A DNA stretch of 64,000 bases from JBNRMR01 sp050942895 (GCA_050942895.1 JBMNOE010000006.1:89760-153759); one strand, 5' to 3'; positions 7,836 through 16,855 are shown, counted from the stretch's first letter. A program made the numbers and translations. The notes: generated from the letters alone by a model not told the origin.

Positions 7836-9452
7836 TTATTGCCGGGCTTCAAAGAACATATTATCCACAAAGAGGGAGTTGAACTCCTGAAGCTGGGAAA
7901 GCTCGATATATCGCATGTTTTCAGCCACGTCTGCGGCTTTTTCGGCCAATTGGTCAAAGAGCAGCGCCAGATAGGCGCCGGCCCCTGCGGCGTTGCCCGC
8001 CTGGGTGATTTTACCTGCGAAGGCCTTATCCAAAAGCCCGATATCAATGGCGGATTCGCTCCTCATATAGTTGCCGAAGCCGCCGGCAAGGTATACTCTT
8101 TGCACATCCCTTGGTGAAAGTTTCATATGGTTTAAAAGAACCTGCGCGCCGGAGGCGATGGCGCTTTTTGCCAACTGAACCTGCCGGACGTCCGCCTGGT
8201 TGATGTAAACGCCCTGCGCTAAATTATATGCAGGACCGTTTTTCCCATACGCGACCAATGGAGATTCTTCGTCAAAGGCGCCGGTTTCGTCGATAGCGCC
8301 GCTTCTTACAAGGCCCGCGACGGCGTCCAAAAGGCCGCTGCCGCATATTCCCGTGGGTTTCTTGCCACCGATGGTGGTAAAGCCGGTCTTTACTCCTTCT
8401 ATGAAAACCTCGCTGATGGCGCCCTCCTTGGCGACGCTGCCGCAGCTTATATGCGCCCCCTCAAAGGCGGGGCCGGCAGCCGCTGAGCAACAGACCATGC
8501 CATGCTTTCCGCCCAGGACGATCTCGCCGTTGGTGCCGATGTCCAGCAAGAGGGCGATTCCGTCAAACTCGTGCATCCCGCAGGCGATGACCGCGGCGAC
8601 TGTGTCCGCGCCCACATAGCCTGAAACGCAGGGCAGTGTGGTGAAGGCGGCGTTTTCAAAGGGAAGGCCCATGCGTTTCGCCCCAACGGACATGGCATTT
8701 GTGAAACTTGGGGTGAAAGGCGCACGCACTATGCCGCTGACTGATTCCTCCATCAGCATATGCAGCATTATCGTGTTTCCGACAGCGGTAAGCTGCGCGA
8801 CGTCTGACGCTGGAACGCCCGCCTGAGCGCAAAGCTCAATGGACATACCGGCGATCTGCCCCCTTATGGCGGTGGACAGCTCTTTAAGCCCGCCTTCGCC
8901 CTCGGAGAATGCCGCCCTGGTGATGACGTCTGCGCCGTGAGCCTTCTGGGCGTTAAGAGCGCTTATAACCGCAAGGATTTCGCCTGATGAAAGATCCGCC
9001 AAATATGCGGCAACGGTGGTTGTGCCGATGTCTATCGCAACGCCGAAGCCTTTTTTCTCATGCTTGAGATTGGGGGCAAAGGCGCTGGAAAAGCCTGTCA
9101 GCACGCTGGCTTTGCTGCTTGGAAGCTCTATCTCGCAGTCGTAAAGGGCCTGCTGACGGCAGAGGAGACGCATACCTTTTTCAAGCTCCTCCGAAGGCAA
9201 AAGCTCTCTTTCCAGGCCTGTTATCGCAGGGGACTGCTCGCCTTGGCCGGTGTTGATATCGATATATGCCCGGCATTTTCCGCAGCGGCCGCCGCCCCCG
9301 CAGGGTGCGTCCACCGGCACATTGCTCTCTGTCAGCGCCTTAAGCAGATTTTTACCGCGCTCGCACTCGATTATTGTACCGCCTGCATCACTGCCGGATT
9401 TCACCAGCAGCCTTACCTTGCCGCCTTGGGCCTTTCCGTCCAATCCGCTCAT
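7836..9452 (-). CDS. Corrinoid activation/regeneration protein (RACE, DUF4445, 2Fe-2S plus ASKHA domain)
   Basis: A 538-residue member of the RamA/RACo-like family that reductively reactivates inactive Co(II) corrinoid proteins using ATP. Residues 1-100 form a ferredoxin-like 2Fe-2S domain with C51, C57, C60 (CGGGGRCGKC) and C98. The rest is the ASKHA ATPase part: VAIDIGTTTVAAYL, LLLDIGTNGEIVLG, GICGSGLLDAVAGL and VYLAGGFGNYM are clear phosphate and adenosine motifs. It lies directly after a cobalamin-type homocysteine methyltransferase on the same strand with a 34-base gap, which points to reactivation of a methionine-synthase-like corrinoid system. No corrinoid-binding protein gene is seen in the window. 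Confidence 0.88.
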   Translation of the reverse strand: MSGLDGKAQGGKVRLLVKSGSDAGGTIIECERGKNLLKALTESNVPVDAPCGGGGRCGKCRAYIDINTGQGEQSPAITGLERELLPSEELEKGMRLLCRQQALYDCEIELPSSKASVLTGFSSAFAPNLKHEKKGFGVAIDIGTTTVAAYLADLSSGEILAVISALNAQKAHGADVITRAAFSEGEGGLKELSTAIRGQIAGMSIELCAQAGVPASDVAQLTAVGNTIMLHMLMEESVSGIVRAPFTPSFTNAMSVGAKRMGLPFENAAFTTLPCVSGYVGADTVAAVIACGMHEFDGIALLLDIGTNGEIVLGGKHGMVCCSAAAGPAFEGAHISCGSVAKEGAISEVFIEGVKTGFTTIGGKKPTGICGSGLLDAVAGLVRSGAIDETGAFDEESPLVAYGKNGPAYNLAQGVYINQADVRQVQLAKSAIASGAQVLLNHMKLSPRDVQRVYLAGGFGNYMRSESAIDIGLLDKAFAGKITQAGNAAGAGAYLALLFDQLAEKAADVAENMRYIELSQLQEFNSLFVDNMFFEARQ

Positions 9453-9486
9453 CTCTTTGCCCTTTCATGCTTTTTCACCGTATTTA

Positions 9487-10689
9487 TTATATCGAAACAG
9501 CTCCATATGAGCTCTTGCCATGGGTAAGCGCCACGCCGCCGTATATGCTGAGGGCGAACTCAAGCATCCGGGGATCGTCGCTGTCCAGGCAAAGGGGGGC
9601 TTTCAGCACTTGCTGCGCTTCAAGCATCAGCTCCTCCGTCTGCTCACGCCCAAGGCCGCTTATGTCTATGCGGACAGCCGCCGCGTCGGGGTCTGCATCG
9701 TAAAGATCGTCAACCGTCGCGGGGATTGTCTGAAACTCGCCGCGAATATCGGACATAGGAAAAATCTTCCTTTGAGTTACCGCCGCCTTGATATCCTCGC
9801 CTTCCGGCACAAAGCTGCCGATTTCATCCGCCAGCGGACGAAGAAGGGCGATGTGTTCAGGCGTAGTCCCGCAGCAGCCGCCTATCGCCTGGGCTCCTGC
9901 GGCCACCAGCACCTCCATCTTTTTCGCCATATCCTCCGGCGACAAGGGAAATACGGTTCTGCCTTTTTCCATATGGGGCACGCCTGCATTCGGCTGGACA
10001 ATTATCGGCAAAGAAGCCGCGGCGCGCATCTTTTTAAGCACGGACACAAGCTCTGCCGGGCCGCCGGAGCAATTTATGCCAAGGGCGTCCACACCCACAG
10101 CCTGCAATATCAAAGCCGCGCAATCAGGCGCGCCGCCGGTCATCAGCCTTTCGCCCTCGAATGTAAAGGATGCGATGACAGGCACATCTTTTTCACCCCT
10201 TGCGCGTATGGCCGCTATTGCCGCAAGACGCGCCTCGGAAATGTCGCCCATGGTTTCGATTATCACCGCATCGGCGCCGGCATCGATGCCCGCCTTTGCC
10301 TGGGTGTAGAAGCCTTCGAGCATTTCGCCGGCGGAAAGAGAGCCCATGGGCATCAGCATACCCCCTGAAGGTCCCATCGAAAGCACTGCAAAGCCACCGG
10401 CCCCCGCCGCCTCCTTGGCCAGCGAAACGCCTGCTGCGGTTATGGCGGCGCTCCTGTCCGAAAGGCCGTATTTACCAAGATACATGGGGTTTGCTCCAAA
10501 GGTGTTGCTTTCCACCGCGTTGGAGCCGGCATCGATGAAAGAGCGGTGAATTCGCCTCACCACATCGGGCGCTTCCAGGTTCATCAGCTCGCTGCAATCG
10601 GATGACTGCACGCCCAGAGCCATCAGCATTGCCCCGAAGCCGCCATCAAAGAGCATACCACCCTTGTATAAACTTTTTATAAAGTTCAT
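9487..10689 (-). CDS. Homocysteine S-methyltransferase family protein with vestigial pterin-domain tail
   Basis: Residues 1-300 are an S-methyl_trans TIM barrel as in the first module of MetH: FDGGFGAML at the start, SNTFGAN, GINCSGG (C207) and GGCCGTTPEH (C272, C273) supply the three zinc-binding cysteines that hold homocysteine. Residues about 310-400 resemble only the middle of a methyltetrahydrofolate-binding domain (IDISGLG, then PLCLDSDDP and LEFALSIYGG), without the GERxNPTG start and without the rest. No B12 domain follows. The start ATG at 10689 follows AGAGGAGGG on the minus strand with a slightly long spacer. It heads the operon with the RACE activator. Confidence 0.8.
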   Translation of the reverse strand: MNFIKSLYKGGMLFDGGFGAMLMALGVQSSDCSELMNLEAPDVVRRIHRSFIDAGSNAVESNTFGANPMYLGKYGLSDRSAAITAAGVSLAKEAAGAGGFAVLSMGPSGGMLMPMGSLSAGEMLEGFYTQAKAGIDAGADAVIIETMGDISEARLAAIAAIRARGEKDVPVIASFTFEGERLMTGGAPDCAALILQAVGVDALGINCSGGPAELVSVLKKMRAAASLPIIVQPNAGVPHMEKGRTVFPLSPEDMAKKMEVLVAAGAQAIGGCCGTTPEHIALLRPLADEIGSFVPEGEDIKAAVTQRKIFPMSDIRGEFQTIPATVDDLYDADPDAAAVRIDISGLGREQTEELMLEAQQVLKAPLCLDSDDPRMLEFALSIYGGVALTHGKSSYGAVSI

Positions 10690-10699
10690 AATTAATTAA

Positions 10700-10915
10700 C
10701 CCTCCTCTTGCCTTTGCGCTTCTTGTTGACTTATTTTAACACAGCGGGGATTGACAATCAAACGCAGAAGTGGCATTTGTGCAAAAGGATGAATCCGCAG
10801 GGAAAAAGGCGCAGCTTGCTTTCCGGAAAGCCCCTTGGGGAGATGAAAACCGTCCGGGAGGAGGGGTTTTATCGTGGGTGGGCGGGCCCGCCGGCGAATC
10901 TTTGGCCCAGCGCCC
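10700..10915. other. non-coding divergent region with palindromes
   Basis: No convincing gene. It contains the perfect palindrome GCTTTCCGGAAAGC (10818-10831), an adjacent CCCCTTGGGG (10831-10840), and AAAACC...GGTTTT arms around 10847-10872. I looked for cobalamin and SAM riboswitch cores on the minus strand ahead of the methyltransferase and did not see them. Confidence 0.4.
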
Positions 10916-10944
10916 TTGAATGCTGCCCGGGGCTAATGTATAAT
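10916..10944 (+). promoter_or_regulatory. sigma-A type promoter of rhaB
   Basis: TTGAAT (10916-10921), 17-base spacer, TATAAT (10939-10944). Transcription would begin near 10951, leaving a leader of about 55 bases before the rhamnulokinase start. Confidence 0.65.
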
Positions 10945-11005
10945 ATAGAAAAGGCTATTATATTACATTTATTACAACATTTATGAAAATGCAGGAGTGA
11001 GAATC

Positions 11006-12520
11006 ATGGCTAATTTATCCGGTACAGCGGCTGAAGCCGTTGAAAGATCAAAAAAATATCTCGCCTTTGATTTCGGCGCATCATCCGGCAGAGCGATAAT
11101 CGGCGAACTTGTTGACGGCAAACTGAACATGAGGGAGATCCACCGTTTTTCAAACGACCCCGTCATGATGAATGGCCGCTTTGTTTGGGATCTTCCCAGG
11201 CTCTATTTCGAAATTGTCAGCGCTCTTAAGATTGCCGCCAGAGAGGGCGGCGTGGATTCCATAGGCATAAACACTTGGGGGGTTGACTATGGCCTCTTGG
11301 ATAGAAATGGGCGCATCATCGGCAATCCTGTCCATTATAGGGATCTTCGCACACAGGGCATAATGGAAAAAGCCTTCGAAATCGTGCAAAAGGATAGAAT
11401 ATACGAAAAAACAGGGCTTGCCTTTTTGGAGTTCAACACTCTCTACCAGCTTCTTGCAGCAAAGCTTGAAGACGATCCCGCAATGGAGATCGCACAGAGC
11501 CTGCTCTTCATGCCCGACCTTTTCGCCTATTTTTTGACGGGAGTAAAGGGCACTGAGTATACAATCGCCTCAACTTCCCAGATGGTCGATCCCCACACCC
11601 GCAACTGGTCATATGATCTGATCAATGAGATGGGGCTTAACAGAGAAATTCTGGGAGAGATCACTGAGCCGGGCAGCATCCGCGGAAGCCTTTCAAAGCA
11701 GCTTCAGGATGAAACCGGCTTAGGGTCGGTTCCCGTGATCGCCGTGGGCGGCCATGACACGGCCTCCGCAGTGGCGGCTGTCCCCACCGACAGCGACGAT
11801 TTTGCCTACATATCCTCCGGCACATGGTCTTTGGTCGGGGGTGAGAGCAAAACTCCCGTCATAAACGAAGCGGCAAAAGCGGCCAACTTTACCAACGAGG
11901 GCGGCGTTTTCGGCACCATCCGCGTCCTTAAAAATGTGATGGGCCTTTGGATCATTCAGGAGTGCAAGCGCACCTGGGATGACGAGGGAAACAGCTACTC
12001 GTTCGCGGAGCTGGTCAAGCTGGCGGAAAAAGCCCCCGCCCTTGCCGCCTTCTTCGATCCGGATGACACCGCATTCCTAAGGCCGGGAGGAATGCCGGAA
12101 AGAGTTGCGGACCACATAAGCGCAAGCGGCCAGCAGGCGCCCAAGGATATTGGGGCCATAACCAGAAGCGTGTATGAATCTCTGGCGCTAAAGTATCGCT
12201 GGTGCATACAGCGCTATGAGGGCTTTACCGGCAAGAGCGTGAAGGCTCTTTATATCGTGGGAGGGGGCAGCAACAATGCCCTTTTGAACCAGTTTACCGC
12301 CGACGCTCTGGGCATACCGGTGTATGCAGGGCCTGACGAGGCCACCGCCATCGGCAATCTGATGATGCAATCGGCAGTCCTGGGGGATGTGGACGGCCTT
12401 GCCGGCATCAGAAAGGTAGTCAGGGATTCATTTGCGCCAAAGGTGGTCTATCCAAGCGGCGATAAGGCCCTTTGGGACAGCGCCTACGAAAAGTTCAACA
12501 GGATTTTTGAAATCATTTAG
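11006..12520 (+). CDS. rhaB: Rhamnulokinase
   Basis: FGGY-family sugar kinase that phosphorylates L-rhamnulose with ATP, the second step of rhamnose catabolism. The ASKHA motifs are clear: LAFDFGASSGRAII at the N-terminus, INTWGVDYGLLD, GGHDTASAVAAVP in the middle and IVGGGSNNALLNQ near the C-terminus; the early substrate contact region resembles RhaB rather than XylB or GlpK. An upstream GTG at 10997 overlaps the GGAG ribosome site, so the ATG at 11006 (spacing eight) is chosen; 504 aa is close to other RhaB proteins. Rhamnose isomerase and aldolase genes are not in the window, but GH28 and GH105 genes elsewhere here would release rhamnose from pectin. Confidence 0.88.
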   Translation: MANLSGTAAEAVERSKKYLAFDFGASSGRAIIGELVDGKLNMREIHRFSNDPVMMNGRFVWDLPRLYFEIVSALKIAAREGGVDSIGINTWGVDYGLLDRNGRIIGNPVHYRDLRTQGIMEKAFEIVQKDRIYEKTGLAFLEFNTLYQLLAAKLEDDPAMEIAQSLLFMPDLFAYFLTGVKGTEYTIASTSQMVDPHTRNWSYDLINEMGLNREILGEITEPGSIRGSLSKQLQDETGLGSVPVIAVGGHDTASAVAAVPTDSDDFAYISSGTWSLVGGESKTPVINEAAKAANFTNEGGVFGTIRVLKNVMGLWIIQECKRTWDDEGNSYSFAELVKLAEKAPALAAFFDPDDTAFLRPGGMPERVADHISASGQQAPKDIGAITRSVYESLALKYRWCIQRYEGFTGKSVKALYIVGGGSNNALLNQFTADALGIPVYAGPDEATAIGNLMMQSAVLGDVDGLAGIRKVVRDSFAPKVVYPSGDKALWDSAYEKFNRIFEII

Positions 12521-12587
12521 TTTTCTTTAGATTTCATAGTTTTTATAAAAAGCTTAGGGCGTCCCAGCAGTGGAAAGGCGATATAAT

Positions 12588-13418
12588 ATGGCAAATAGAA
12601 AAACCGGATGGGAACGGAGCAATAGAAGCCACTTCGATGAGATCGTCATAAGCTACGACAAAGTACGGCCTGAATATCCAGGCGAAATGTTTGAGGATAT
12701 CATTCAATATACCGGATGGGCAAAAGGTGGAAAAGCCCTTGAGATTGGCGCGGGTACAGGCAAGGCGACTGCTCCATTGCTAAGCGCAGGCTGGGAAGTG
12801 ACCGCTGTGGAGGTCGGCTTAAACATGGCGGCTTTTCTGCGGGAAAAGTTTAGGGGGAATAAGAACTTCAAAGTGACTGTCTCATCCTTTGAGGATGCTA
12901 TGCTGAAGGAGGAGAGCTACGATTTGATATACGCCGCCTCCGCATTCCACTGGGTGGACGCTAAAATTGGCTGCCCAAAGGCCTTTTGTCTGCTGAAAAG
13001 CGGTGGAACATTTGCCCTGATGCGCTATAACCCGAATCCGCCCGCCGGCGATGAGCTCTACGAGGAGATTCAGGCGGTCTATGAAAAATACTATTACAGC
13101 TATTATGAGCTTGCTCAAAGGCCCAAGAAAAAATCAGATGATGAGTTTTGGGAGCCCAGCGAAATTTCAAGAGGATATGGCTTTGAAGATATAAGAGAAT
13201 ACGGCTTTTATGATGTCCATACGAAGCTTTATCCCTCTGAGCTGATATACGGCGCGGACGAGTATATCGCTTTTTTGGACACGTTGGCCGACCATAAGGG
13301 CCTGCCCGACAGCAACAGGGAGGCGCTATATGAAGGAATAGGGCGGGCCATATCGGGCTTCGGAGGGAGCCATAAGGTTCAATATATGTTTCAGTTATAT
13401 ATGGGCAGAAAGCCTTAA
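12588..13418 (+). CDS. Class I SAM-dependent methyltransferase
   Basis: About 276 aa with motif I ALEIGAGTGKATAPL, a following acidic strand end (VTAVEVG), and a DLIYAASAFHWVD motif typical of the Methyltransf_11/25 and trans-aconitate-methyltransferase-like group. The ATG at 12588 lies about eight bases after GGAAAGG; an upstream GTG at 12570 has no clear site. Substrate is unknown. It follows rhaB by 67 bases without an obvious terminator between, so it may be co-transcribed, but no functional link is evident. Confidence 0.75.
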   Translation: MANRKTGWERSNRSHFDEIVISYDKVRPEYPGEMFEDIIQYTGWAKGGKALEIGAGTGKATAPLLSAGWEVTAVEVGLNMAAFLREKFRGNKNFKVTVSSFEDAMLKEESYDLIYAASAFHWVDAKIGCPKAFCLLKSGGTFALMRYNPNPPAGDELYEEIQAVYEKYYYSYYELAQRPKKKSDDEFWEPSEISRGYGFEDIREYGFYDVHTKLYPSELIYGADEYIAFLDTLADHKGLPDSNREALYEGIGRAISGFGGSHKVQYMFQLYMGRKP

Positions 13419-13490
13419 AAAGGGCTGAAAGACAAGGATATGATGCACCATGAAAATGAACCGGTCAATAGTTAGCGGACAGAAAGAATC

Positions 13491-13530
13491 AAAACCCTTG
13501 CGTAATTTTTATTTGCGCAGGGGTTTTGTA
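13491..13530 (+). terminator. Rho-independent terminator
   Basis: AAAACCCTTGCG (13491-13502) pairs with CGCAGGGGTTTT (13516-13527), one G.U pair, 13-base loop, followed by GTAGTTT. It ends the rhaB-methyltransferase transcript. Confidence 0.75.
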
Positions 13531-13536
13531 GTTTAG

Positions 13537-13731
13537 AGTAATAGCAGGACAAAGGCGATTGAAATCCGCCGCCTGCGCAACCGCTACGAGAACATCGGCA
13601 GAGCGCCAGATATTGAAATCAGAACAAAGCAAAGCCATTATCCAGTCGAAGCAGCTCATAATGATTTGGCGCTTGGGCATGTTCCCTCAGCAAAATGTGC
13701 GCATTTATACATGCCGCTGCCGGCGTATTAG
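13537..13731 (+). pseudogene. possible gene remnant in a 600-base gap
   Basis: Between 13419 and 14026 there is no good gene. One frame, open from just after the stop at 13534 to TAG 13729, reads with protein-like composition (for example IEIRRLRNRYENIGRAPDIE) but has no start codon or ribosome site. I do not recognise it. It may be a decayed 3' end or chance. Confidence 0.2.
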
Positions 13732-14026
13732 GCTGAAACAGATCTGTTTATTTCTTTGCCTGTGCATCCCTGCATTCTTTTTCATTCGCCTTTTTTTGCC
13801 TTGCGGGCCGAAGTCAGCTTCTCCTACTTGCTGTAAAATTGCTTTGACTCCCCTTTTGCACTTCCCGTTTTTTAACCTTATCAGCAGACCGGTTCAATAA
13901 AAAGCGAGGCAATTCTTTTGCCTGTAGCAGTGAAAAGAGCGAAAAGCCTGCGCAGAGCATAGTATGAAAAGTGAGAGAAGAACAGACCTTAACGCAAGGT
14001 AAAAAGAGGTAAAAAGAGGTGGCGCT

Positions 14027-14260
14027 GTGAAGCAAAGAGAGACCAGCAAGTTTGTTTTGGCCTGTGTGCTGGGCTTCTGCGGGGCATTTGCTCTTGCTGT
14101 ATTGGTGGGCTGGTTCATGGGTAAGGAGGATGCCACCGGCCTCATGGCGGCAATATGTGCGCCCGCAGGAACGGCGTTGGGCTACTATTACTGGAAGGCA
14201 AAAAACGAGAATCTTTCCAAATATGGCGGCAAAAGCAGCGACAATGAATATGAAGAATAA
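14027..14260 (+). CDS. small two-helix membrane protein of unknown function
   Basis: A 77-residue protein starting at GTG 14027 after AAGAGGTGGCGCT. Two hydrophobic stretches (about residues 8-31 and 39-54) flank a short loop with KEDATG; the C-terminus is charged (KNENLSKYGGKSSDNEYEE) and probably cytoplasmic. Size and topology resemble small phage holin-like or envelope proteins, but no family is recognised. A stem-loop follows within 25 bases. It stands alone between convergent or unrelated genes. Confidence 0.55.
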   Translation: MKQRETSKFVLACVLGFCGAFALAVLVGWFMGKEDATGLMAAICAPAGTALGYYYWKAKNENLSKYGGKSSDNEYEE

Positions 14261-14282
14261 TGCATCGCGTGAAAGAAAAGAG

Positions 14283-14313
14283 AGAAACGGTCTGTTTTGC
14301 ACAGGCCGTTTCT
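14283..14313. terminator. stem-loop terminator between convergent genes
   Basis: AGAAACGGTCTGT (14283-14295) pairs with ACAGGCCGTTTCT (14301-14313), 13 bp with one wobble and a 5-base loop. The minus-strand side is followed by TCTCTTTTCTTTC, so it serves the leftward amidohydrolase best and may also stop the small membrane gene. Confidence 0.65.
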
Positions 14314-14391
14314 GCGATTCGTATACACATGAAAAAGAAGTCTGAGCCTAAAACAGACTTATGGTCGCTTGTGGTATCGACGTGGTCGGTT

Positions 14392-15168
14392 TTAAAGTTT
14401 CAGCAGTCTTTTGGCGTTCTTGCGGTAGATATGCTCGCGCTCGTCATCGCTGAGCTTTTCGTATTCCACCCCTGCCACCTGCATCAGCGGGTTGCAGATG
14501 GGGTAGTCTGTTCCAAATAGCAGCTTTTCCTTGCCTGCCTGGTCTATCAGGTAGCGCAAAATGCCGTAGCGGAAAAGGCCCGTGCCGCAGATATCAAGAA
14601 AGACATTGTCAAACTCCCGAAGCCTCTGTGCATTTCTGATGCAGACATCGAAGTTGCCGGGATGGGCATATACTATTGTGAGCTTAGGGAAAAGCCTGGC
14701 GAAGCGGTCCATATCCTCATCGTCGGAGGGGTGGGCGTTCACCACCATGCCAAGCTCTTGGGCAAGGGTGAATATCTCGATGCAGCCGGGGGAGGTGTAG
14801 CCATGCCAGCCCATCATGTATGGCACCAATTCGCCGATCAGGTTCACACCCAGGGCATGCATTCTTTCGATCTCCTCGCAGCTTTCCCTGGGGAAATCAG
14901 GGTGAATGTGAAAACCGGGGATGTATTTTCCGGGTAAGCGCTTTTGAATTTCAAGGGCATGGTCGTTCATTCTTTTAATCTCATGCCAGTTTTCGCCAAG
15001 ACCACGCTTTATGACGCTGCCGACAAAAAGGGAGATGCCCGCCCGCTCCATGTCTGGCAGAATGTCGTCAAAGCCGCTGACGGGGTTATAGACATTGGCG
15101 GAGTTTTCCTCCATGCTCAAAAAAGGATGCATGTGAAAGTCAATAATTTCCTTCGTTGGTTTTATCAT
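14392..15168 (-). CDS. Amidohydrolase family metal-dependent hydrolase (Amidohydro_2)
   Basis: A 258-residue TIM-barrel hydrolase. The N-terminal IIDFHMHPF gives the HxH metal pair, VVNAHPSDD and VYAHPGN provide the next histidines, and LLFGTDYPICNP gives the late metal-binding Asp, as in the ACMSD / 2-pyrone-4,6-dicarboxylate lactonase-like Amidohydro_2 family. Substrate is unknown; decarboxylation or hydrolysis of a carboxylate ring compound is typical. It begins with ATG at 15168 after GAGGTGCAAT. A terminator separates it from the upstream ABC genes. Confidence 0.75.
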   Translation of the reverse strand: MIKPTKEIIDFHMHPFLSMEENSANVYNPVSGFDDILPDMERAGISLFVGSVIKRGLGENWHEIKRMNDHALEIQKRLPGKYIPGFHIHPDFPRESCEEIERMHALGVNLIGELVPYMMGWHGYTSPGCIEIFTLAQELGMVVNAHPSDDEDMDRFARLFPKLTIVYAHPGNFDVCIRNAQRLREFDNVFLDICGTGLFRYGILRYLIDQAGKEKLLFGTDYPICNPLMQVAGVEYEKLSDDEREHIYRKNAKRLLKL

Positions 15169-15247
15169 ATTGCACCTCGTTTTTTTATTATTCGTTTTTT
15201 ATTATCCGCTTTTATTATAGACTTAATTTTAAAGAAAAACAATAAAA

Positions 15248-15276
15248 AAAGAGCGCAAAGATCGTATGCGCTCTCT
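15248..15276 (-). terminator. terminator of the NitT/Tau-type ABC operon
   Basis: AGAGCGCA (15250-15257) pairs with TGCGCTCT (15267-15274). On the minus strand a run of seven T follows, directly downstream of the permease stop. Confidence 0.75.
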
Positions 15277-15303
15277 TTTCAAAATGAAGGATAGGCACTA
15301 AAA

Positions 15304-16104
15304 CTAACGTCTCCTGACGGCCCTTTTTTCAAGCCATGCTACGCCAAAGTACATCCCCGCCGCCAAAATACACAGTATGACTGTCGCTGTCATGACCAGA
15401 TCCAGCTTAAAGACCTGGCCGCCGTAGACGATGAGATAGCCAAGCCCGGCCCGTGAAACAAGAAATTCCCCCACGATGACACCCACCCATGAAAGGCCGA
15501 TGTTAAGCTTAAGCGCCGCCAGCATGGACGGAACCGAGGCGGGCAGTATCACCATTGAAAGTATCTGCCATTTCGTTGCGCCGAAGGAGCGCATCAGAAA
15601 GATTTTCTCTTGGGGAACCTCCTTAAAGCCGGTGAGGGTGGTCATAAGGGTGGCGACTATGCTTATCAGCACCGCCATGGCCACGATGGCGGGCATACCC
15701 GCGCCGATCCAGACTATCAATATCGGCCCGAGGGCAATTTTGGGCAGAGAGTTTAAAACCACGATGTAGACATCCAAAACCTTGCTTAAATACTGCGACC
15801 ACCAAAGGGCGATGGCCAGCAGCGTTCCGGCAATTCCGCCTATTAAAAAGCCCAGCAGCGTTTCCCAAAGAGTGACGCCCACATGCATGAAAAGATCGCC
15901 CTGATTAAAAAGATTGATGGTTGTTTTGATGATCCTGGAAGGCGAGGAAAGCAAAAAGACATCGATAAAGCCGAGGACGTTCCCCAGCTCCCATATGATC
16001 AAAAGGCTGATTAATATGGCCCAGCGGCCTATTATAACGCTGCGTCTGCTGCGCTTGATATTCTTTAAATAGACTTCGCGGTCGCCTGTGGTTTTATTCT
16101 GCAT
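15304..16104 (-). CDS. ABC transporter permease, NitT/TauT (SsuC-like) family
   Basis: A 266-residue inner-membrane permease with about six helices. The EAA loop region reads LTGFKEVPQEK...RSFGATKWQIL, followed by VILPASVPSMLAAL, typical of the nitrate/sulfonate/taurine/thiamine-precursor group. It overlaps the ATPase gene by 11 bases and is translated after it. No substrate-binding protein gene lies on either side, so the substrate cannot be told; aliphatic sulfonates, taurine, riboflavin or thiamine precursors are the usual choices. Confidence 0.85.
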   Translation of the reverse strand: MQNKTTGDREVYLKNIKRSRRSVIIGRWAILISLLIIWELGNVLGFIDVFLLSSPSRIIKTTINLFNQGDLFMHVGVTLWETLLGFLIGGIAGTLLAIALWWSQYLSKVLDVYIVVLNSLPKIALGPILIVWIGAGMPAIVAMAVLISIVATLMTTLTGFKEVPQEKIFLMRSFGATKWQILSMVILPASVPSMLAALKLNIGLSWVGVIVGEFLVSRAGLGYLIVYGGQVFKLDLVMTATVILCILAAGMYFGVAWLEKRAVRRR

Positions 16105-16855
16105 TGGTGTCCAGCTCCTTCCAGATTATATCAAAGTATTCGTTCAGGGCGCTGCCGCCCGCACGCCTTTCGATGGGTGTGCCCTGTATATTTATCCTAT
16201 GAACAGCCTTTATCTTACCGGGGCGCGGGCTCATGACAATGACAGAATCCGCCATGGACACGGCCTCTACGATATCATGGGTGACCAATATGGCCGTCTT
16301 TTTGCTCGCCTTTATGATGCTGTGGACATCCTGGGCAAGGGTCATGCGGGTTTGATAATCGATGGCGGAAAAGGGCTCGTCAAGAAGCAGTATATCCGGC
16401 TTCATTACCAAAGTTCGCACAAGGGCCGCACGCTGGCGCATGCCTCCGCTCAGTTCACGGGGGAAGCTTTTTATAAAATCGGCCAGGCCGCACTGCTCAA
16501 GCAGTTTGTAGGAAAGATCGATGCTCTCCTCGCTCAATATGCCCCTTACCTTAAGGCCCACAAGAACGTTTTTTTCTATTGTCAGCCAATCGAAAAGATG
16601 ATCCGTTTGAAGCATGTAGCCGACCTGGGGAAGTGCGCCGGTTATCGCTTTGCCGTCGATGGATATCTTGCCGCTATCGGGCAAAAGAAGTCCCGCGGCG
16701 AGATGCAAAAGCGTGGATTTTCCGCATCCGCTGGGGCCGACCACGGCCGTGAATTCGCCGTCCTCAAATGTATGGGTGACGTTTTTTATGGCGCTTGTTT
16801 CACCGTCCGGCGTGTTATATTTAAGTGATACATTATCAAATGCAATAAAAGGCAT
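16094..16855 (-). CDS. ABC transporter ATP-binding protein, NitT/TauT (SsuB/TauB-like) family
   Basis: About 253 aa. Walker A is GPSGCGKSTLLHL, the Q-loop is MLQTDHLFDW, the signature is LSGGMRQR, Walker B is ILLLDEPF and the H-loop is VTHDIVEA. The start MPFIAFDNVSL at 16855 follows GAGGCG; an upstream TTG at 16894 is possible but lacks a better site. It couples to the overlapping permease. A single ATPase with a single permease implies a homodimer-of-each importer. Confidence 0.87.
   Translation of the reverse strand: MPFIAFDNVSLKYNTPDGETSAIKNVTHTFEDGEFTAVVGPSGCGKSTLLHLAAGLLLPDSGKISIDGKAITGALPQVGYMLQTDHLFDWLTIEKNVLVGLKVRGILSEESIDLSYKLLEQCGLADFIKSFPRELSGGMRQRAALVRTLVMKPDILLLDEPFSAIDYQTRMTLAQDVHSIIKASKKTAILVTHDIVEAVSMADSVIVMSPRPGKIKAVHRINIQGTPIERRAGGSALNEYFDIIWKELDTNAE

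Noticed and set aside
10708..10986. 92-residue plus-strand frame before rhaB
   Set aside because: No ribosome site, spans the rhaB promoter and palindromes, no recognisable domain.
10690..10996. Cobalamin or SAM riboswitch ahead of the methyltransferase/RACE operon
   Set aside because: No B12-box or S-box core sequence is present on the minus strand.
13559..13900. 113-residue plus-strand frame
   Set aside because: Cys/Ile/Arg-rich, no ribosome site, in a non-coding gap.
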